The notes under the pieces are model-generated. The model had not been told where the DNA came from. It was given only the letters and a program-made list of their open reading frames with translations, and ran no database searches. From the NCBI RefSeq assembly GCF_018403245.1, contig NZ_BOSH01000001.1, positions 496,001-560,000 on the forward strand: 64,000 nucleotides of DNA. Reading direction: 5' to 3'. Positions 62,196 to 64,000 of this stretch are shown in pieces. A program made the translations under genes and the position numbers. Source of the DNA: Paenibacillus sp. J2TS4 (GTDB taxonomy: Bacteria > Bacillota > Bacilli > Paenibacillales > NBRC-103111). Every line of letters starts with the position of its first letter. Position 1 is the first letter of the stretch.

Positions 62196-63476
62196 ATGAA
62201 AAAAAAATCGTCTTTTTCTTTTTCATATCAATTAGGTTATCGTGCGGGCCGTGACCGCGGATTTGCTGTGGGGAAAGAGGCGGGTTATCAACTTGGACTG
62301 AAGGACGTGCAAGTGGCCAGACAACCCGATACTCAAGAGCATGAAGCAGGTTTGGAGCAAGCAACGGAGCAAGCAAATCTATTAAATCTGGAAGCAGGAG
62401 CAATAGCCGTGGCAGACAAAGAAGTAGTAGCAGAAGGAGTAACAGAACTAGCCGGTGTAAACAAAAAAACGGCTCATATTCTAATTATTAGCGCAAAGAA
62501 TTTGCCGTCTTATCAAATCGGAATCCATCAACCGTTCAGCCTGCTTAAAGATCAGGGGCTTTGCACCTTTGAAGTCAGAAGCAAATATGATGTCTCAGAC
62601 AAGCATGTTGCCGACTCGGATATCGTGATCGTTCAACGAAGTGTCGAGCCTAATGTTTACAGATATTTCGAGCAGGCCCGCAAGCTGGGGAAACGTACCG
62701 TTTATGTCATCGATGACTATTATGAAGCAGTTCCGCCAACCGGCAAGCGGGGCAAATATTTTGCCGATCCCGGCAGACGAAAGGCATTTGCCGATTTTCT
62801 AAAAAATGCGGATATTGTGAAAGTAGATTCATCCTATTTCGAAAAGGTTCTGATTGAGAAATATCGTTCCAATGTTGTCTATTTTCCGGCAAGTGTGGAT
62901 TTTGCCTGGATTCAACAAGTTAAGAAAAAACCGAAAACGGGAAGTGCCCTTGTCATCGGATATGAAGGCACCGACAAGGAAAATGATTTTGCTCCCGTCG
63001 TTCCTGCCTTGTTGCGGATCTTGAAAGAGTACGGTAAAGCCGTTAGGCTGGAATTTTATGGTTTTGTCCCGGAGGCTCTTAAGAATCATCCGTCCGTTAC
63101 CTATGTTAAGCCGGAAGCGGATTACAGGACATTCATTCGCAGGTTATATCAAAGCAATTGGGACATCGGTCTGGCACCCCTGGAAGAAAATCTGTTCAAT
63201 AATTGCAAGACGAATAACAAATTCAGAGAATATGCCGCTTGTGAGATTCCGGGCATTTATTCGTCTTCGCCGGCGTATAAGGATTGGGTCGATCATGGAA
63301 AAACCGGAATGATTGTTCCTCATTCGGAAGAAGGTTGGTATGAAGGAATGAAGCAATTGATCGAAAATCGCCAATTAAGAGCAACCATTAGAGAGCAGGC
63401 GGAACTGGTGGCTAGAAGACACTTTACGATCGATGCTTGTGCGAAGGAGTGGAGAAAGCGTATTTTGCATATTTAA
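62196..63476 (+). CDS. Glycosyltransferase with N-terminal (Gxxx)6 tag and acidic linker
   Basis: A 426-residue protein. Lys-rich start, then Gly at 14, 18, 22, 26, 30 and 34 (GYRAGRDRGFAVGKEAGYQL). An acidic, Ala/Glu-rich linker spans about 40-85 (HEAGLEQATEQANLLNLEAG). The glycosyltransferase part is paralogous to the protein at 59728 (IGYEGTDKENDFAPVVPALL near 250, CKTNNKFREYAACEIPGIYS near 335). AAAAGGAGG precedes the ATG. It follows a 147-base gap after the aminotransferase without a clear terminator, so it is probably in the same operon. Confidence 0.82.
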   Translation: MKKKSSFSFSYQLGYRAGRDRGFAVGKEAGYQLGLKDVQVARQPDTQEHEAGLEQATEQANLLNLEAGAIAVADKEVVAEGVTELAGVNKKTAHILIISAKNLPSYQIGIHQPFSLLKDQGLCTFEVRSKYDVSDKHVADSDIVIVQRSVEPNVYRYFEQARKLGKRTVYVIDDYYEAVPPTGKRGKYFADPGRRKAFADFLKNADIVKVDSSYFEKVLIEKYRSNVVYFPASVDFAWIQQVKKKPKTGSALVIGYEGTDKENDFAPVVPALLRILKEYGKAVRLEFYGFVPEALKNHPSVTYVKPEADYRTFIRRLYQSNWDIGLAPLEENLFNNCKTNNKFREYAACEIPGIYSSSPAYKDWVDHGKTGMIVPHSEEGWYEGMKQLIENRQLRATIREQAELVARRHFTIDACAKEWRKRILHI

Positions 63477-63504
63477 ATGGATTAAAGTTGAAAGGAGTGA
63501 TTAT

Positions 63505-64000
63505 ATGAGCGATACAATCAATGAAAAAGTGATTTATAAAAAATGGGAAGAGTATGGATTTGACAAAAGCTTCAGAAAATTTTTCGGCGGAGACGGACGC
63601 TTAGATAAACGTAAGATAAAATGCCTGAAAAATTCCTTGGCCTATCCTTATTACAAAAGCGGCGTCTGGAAATTGCAGGTCACCGTCAAGAAGCGATCTT
63701 TCCCCGTTATTCTTAAGGTTATCAAGAAAGGGAGAAGAGGCAATGAAATTGAAATCAACATGTACCGGAAAGCGGGGAGGACGCTGCAAGATGTAATACC
63801 GCAAATTTACAGTGTGCGTTCAGATGGTGACTATATTTGGGTACTTACGGAGCATGTGCAGCCCATTGATGAGCAGATTGAATTTCATCCCAAATATTTT
63901 CTGAAGGTTATCCCAGGTTTAGCGAAGATGCATTCCCGGACGTTCAATAAATGGAACAGGGACTTGTATGGAGATTGGCTGCCTTTTTATCATTCAGAAG
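63505..64000 (+). CDS. Phosphotransferase/kinase-fold protein (N-terminal part, partial)
   Basis: The first 165 residues of a protein cut by the window edge. AAAGGAG lies before the ATG at 63505. The visible part has a beta-rich N-lobe-like stretch (WKLQVTVKKRSFPVILKVIK) with a candidate nucleotide-anchoring Lys, NEIEINMYRKAG as the Glu-bearing helix, a hinge (YIWVLTEHVQPID) and the start of the C-lobe (PGLAKMHSRTF). This order suits an aminoglycoside-phosphotransferase or CotS-like kinase. The catalytic loop lies outside. It shows no (Gxxx) tag. Confidence 0.65.
   Translation, partial: MSDTINEKVIYKKWEEYGFDKSFRKFFGGDGRLDKRKIKCLKNSLAYPYYKSGVWKLQVTVKKRSFPVILKVIKKGRRGNEIEINMYRKAGRTLQDVIPQIYSVRSDGDYIWVLTEHVQPIDEQIEFHPKYFLKVIPGLAKMHSRTFNKWNRDLYGDWLPFYHSE

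Overview
The window reads as a chromosomal segment of a spore-forming, moderate-GC Gram-positive bacterium, most like Paenibacillus or a close relative. The signs are AAAGGAGG-type ribosome binding sites, Lpl-type sugar ABC transporters with lipoprotein binding proteins, large membrane-bound AraC-type regulators, an S-layer homology protein, ECF sigma/anti-sigma pairs, a B. subtilis-type Fnr, and a spore-surface-like sugar cluster. No rRNA, tRNA, phage, insertion sequence or CRISPR array was recognised.

Layout. 1-1.7 kb: end of an ABC-2 exporter operon. 1.7-5.4 kb: a secreted nuclease/phosphatase fused to a lamin-tail domain, then small membrane proteins. 5.7-19 kb: a carbohydrate acquisition block with two Lpl-type permeases, a lipoprotein, an M81 (MlrC-like) hydrolase, a very large DUF4838 protein, two AraC-type regulators and a GH4 glycosidase. 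19-31 kb: housekeeping and accessory genes (nucleoside phosphorylase, CheX, SDR, alpha/beta hydrolase, ECF sigma/anti-sigma, an AraC regulator divergent from an FAD enzyme, a DEAD-box helicase). 31-46.5 kb: a second FAD enzyme, SLH protein, aminotransferase, KduI, a repeat-rich kilobase, a PNPOx-like protein divergent from a MocR regulator, a frameshifted ECF sigma with its anti-sigma, an MFS transporter with phosphatidylserine decarboxylase, and an acetyl esterase. 46.6-52 kb: a chemoreceptor, then a ba3-type cytochrome oxidase operon (subunits IIa, II, I) with an Fnr gene downstream on the opposite strand and a probable Fnr box in front. 52.3-64 kb: a CotS-like kinase and a long operon for nucleotide-sugar synthesis and glycosyl transfer.

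The most unusual feature is in that last region. Five proteins (four glycosyltransferases and one 87-residue basic protein with no catalytic domain) carry the same kind of N-terminal tag, a glycine every fourth residue for five to seven turns, usually followed by an aromatic residue (GYxxGYxxG). It looks like a shared helix-packing or recruitment module for a surface glycosylation machine. The DNA encoding the tags differs from gene to gene, so the pattern appears to be kept at protein level.

The non-coding DNA is also unusual. Two copies of a 195-262 bp element lie 28 kb apart, with long identical blocks inside a terminal stem whose bases differ but still pair, as expected of a structured RNA or a hairpin DNA element. 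Two convergent intergenic regions each hold an array of short palindromes spaced about 51, 61 and 51 bp apart, with covarying flanks. There is also a 14-unit 9-bp minisatellite and a 36-bp perfect palindrome inside the sugar-uptake operon. All functional statements rest on recognising motifs by eye; no database search was run.
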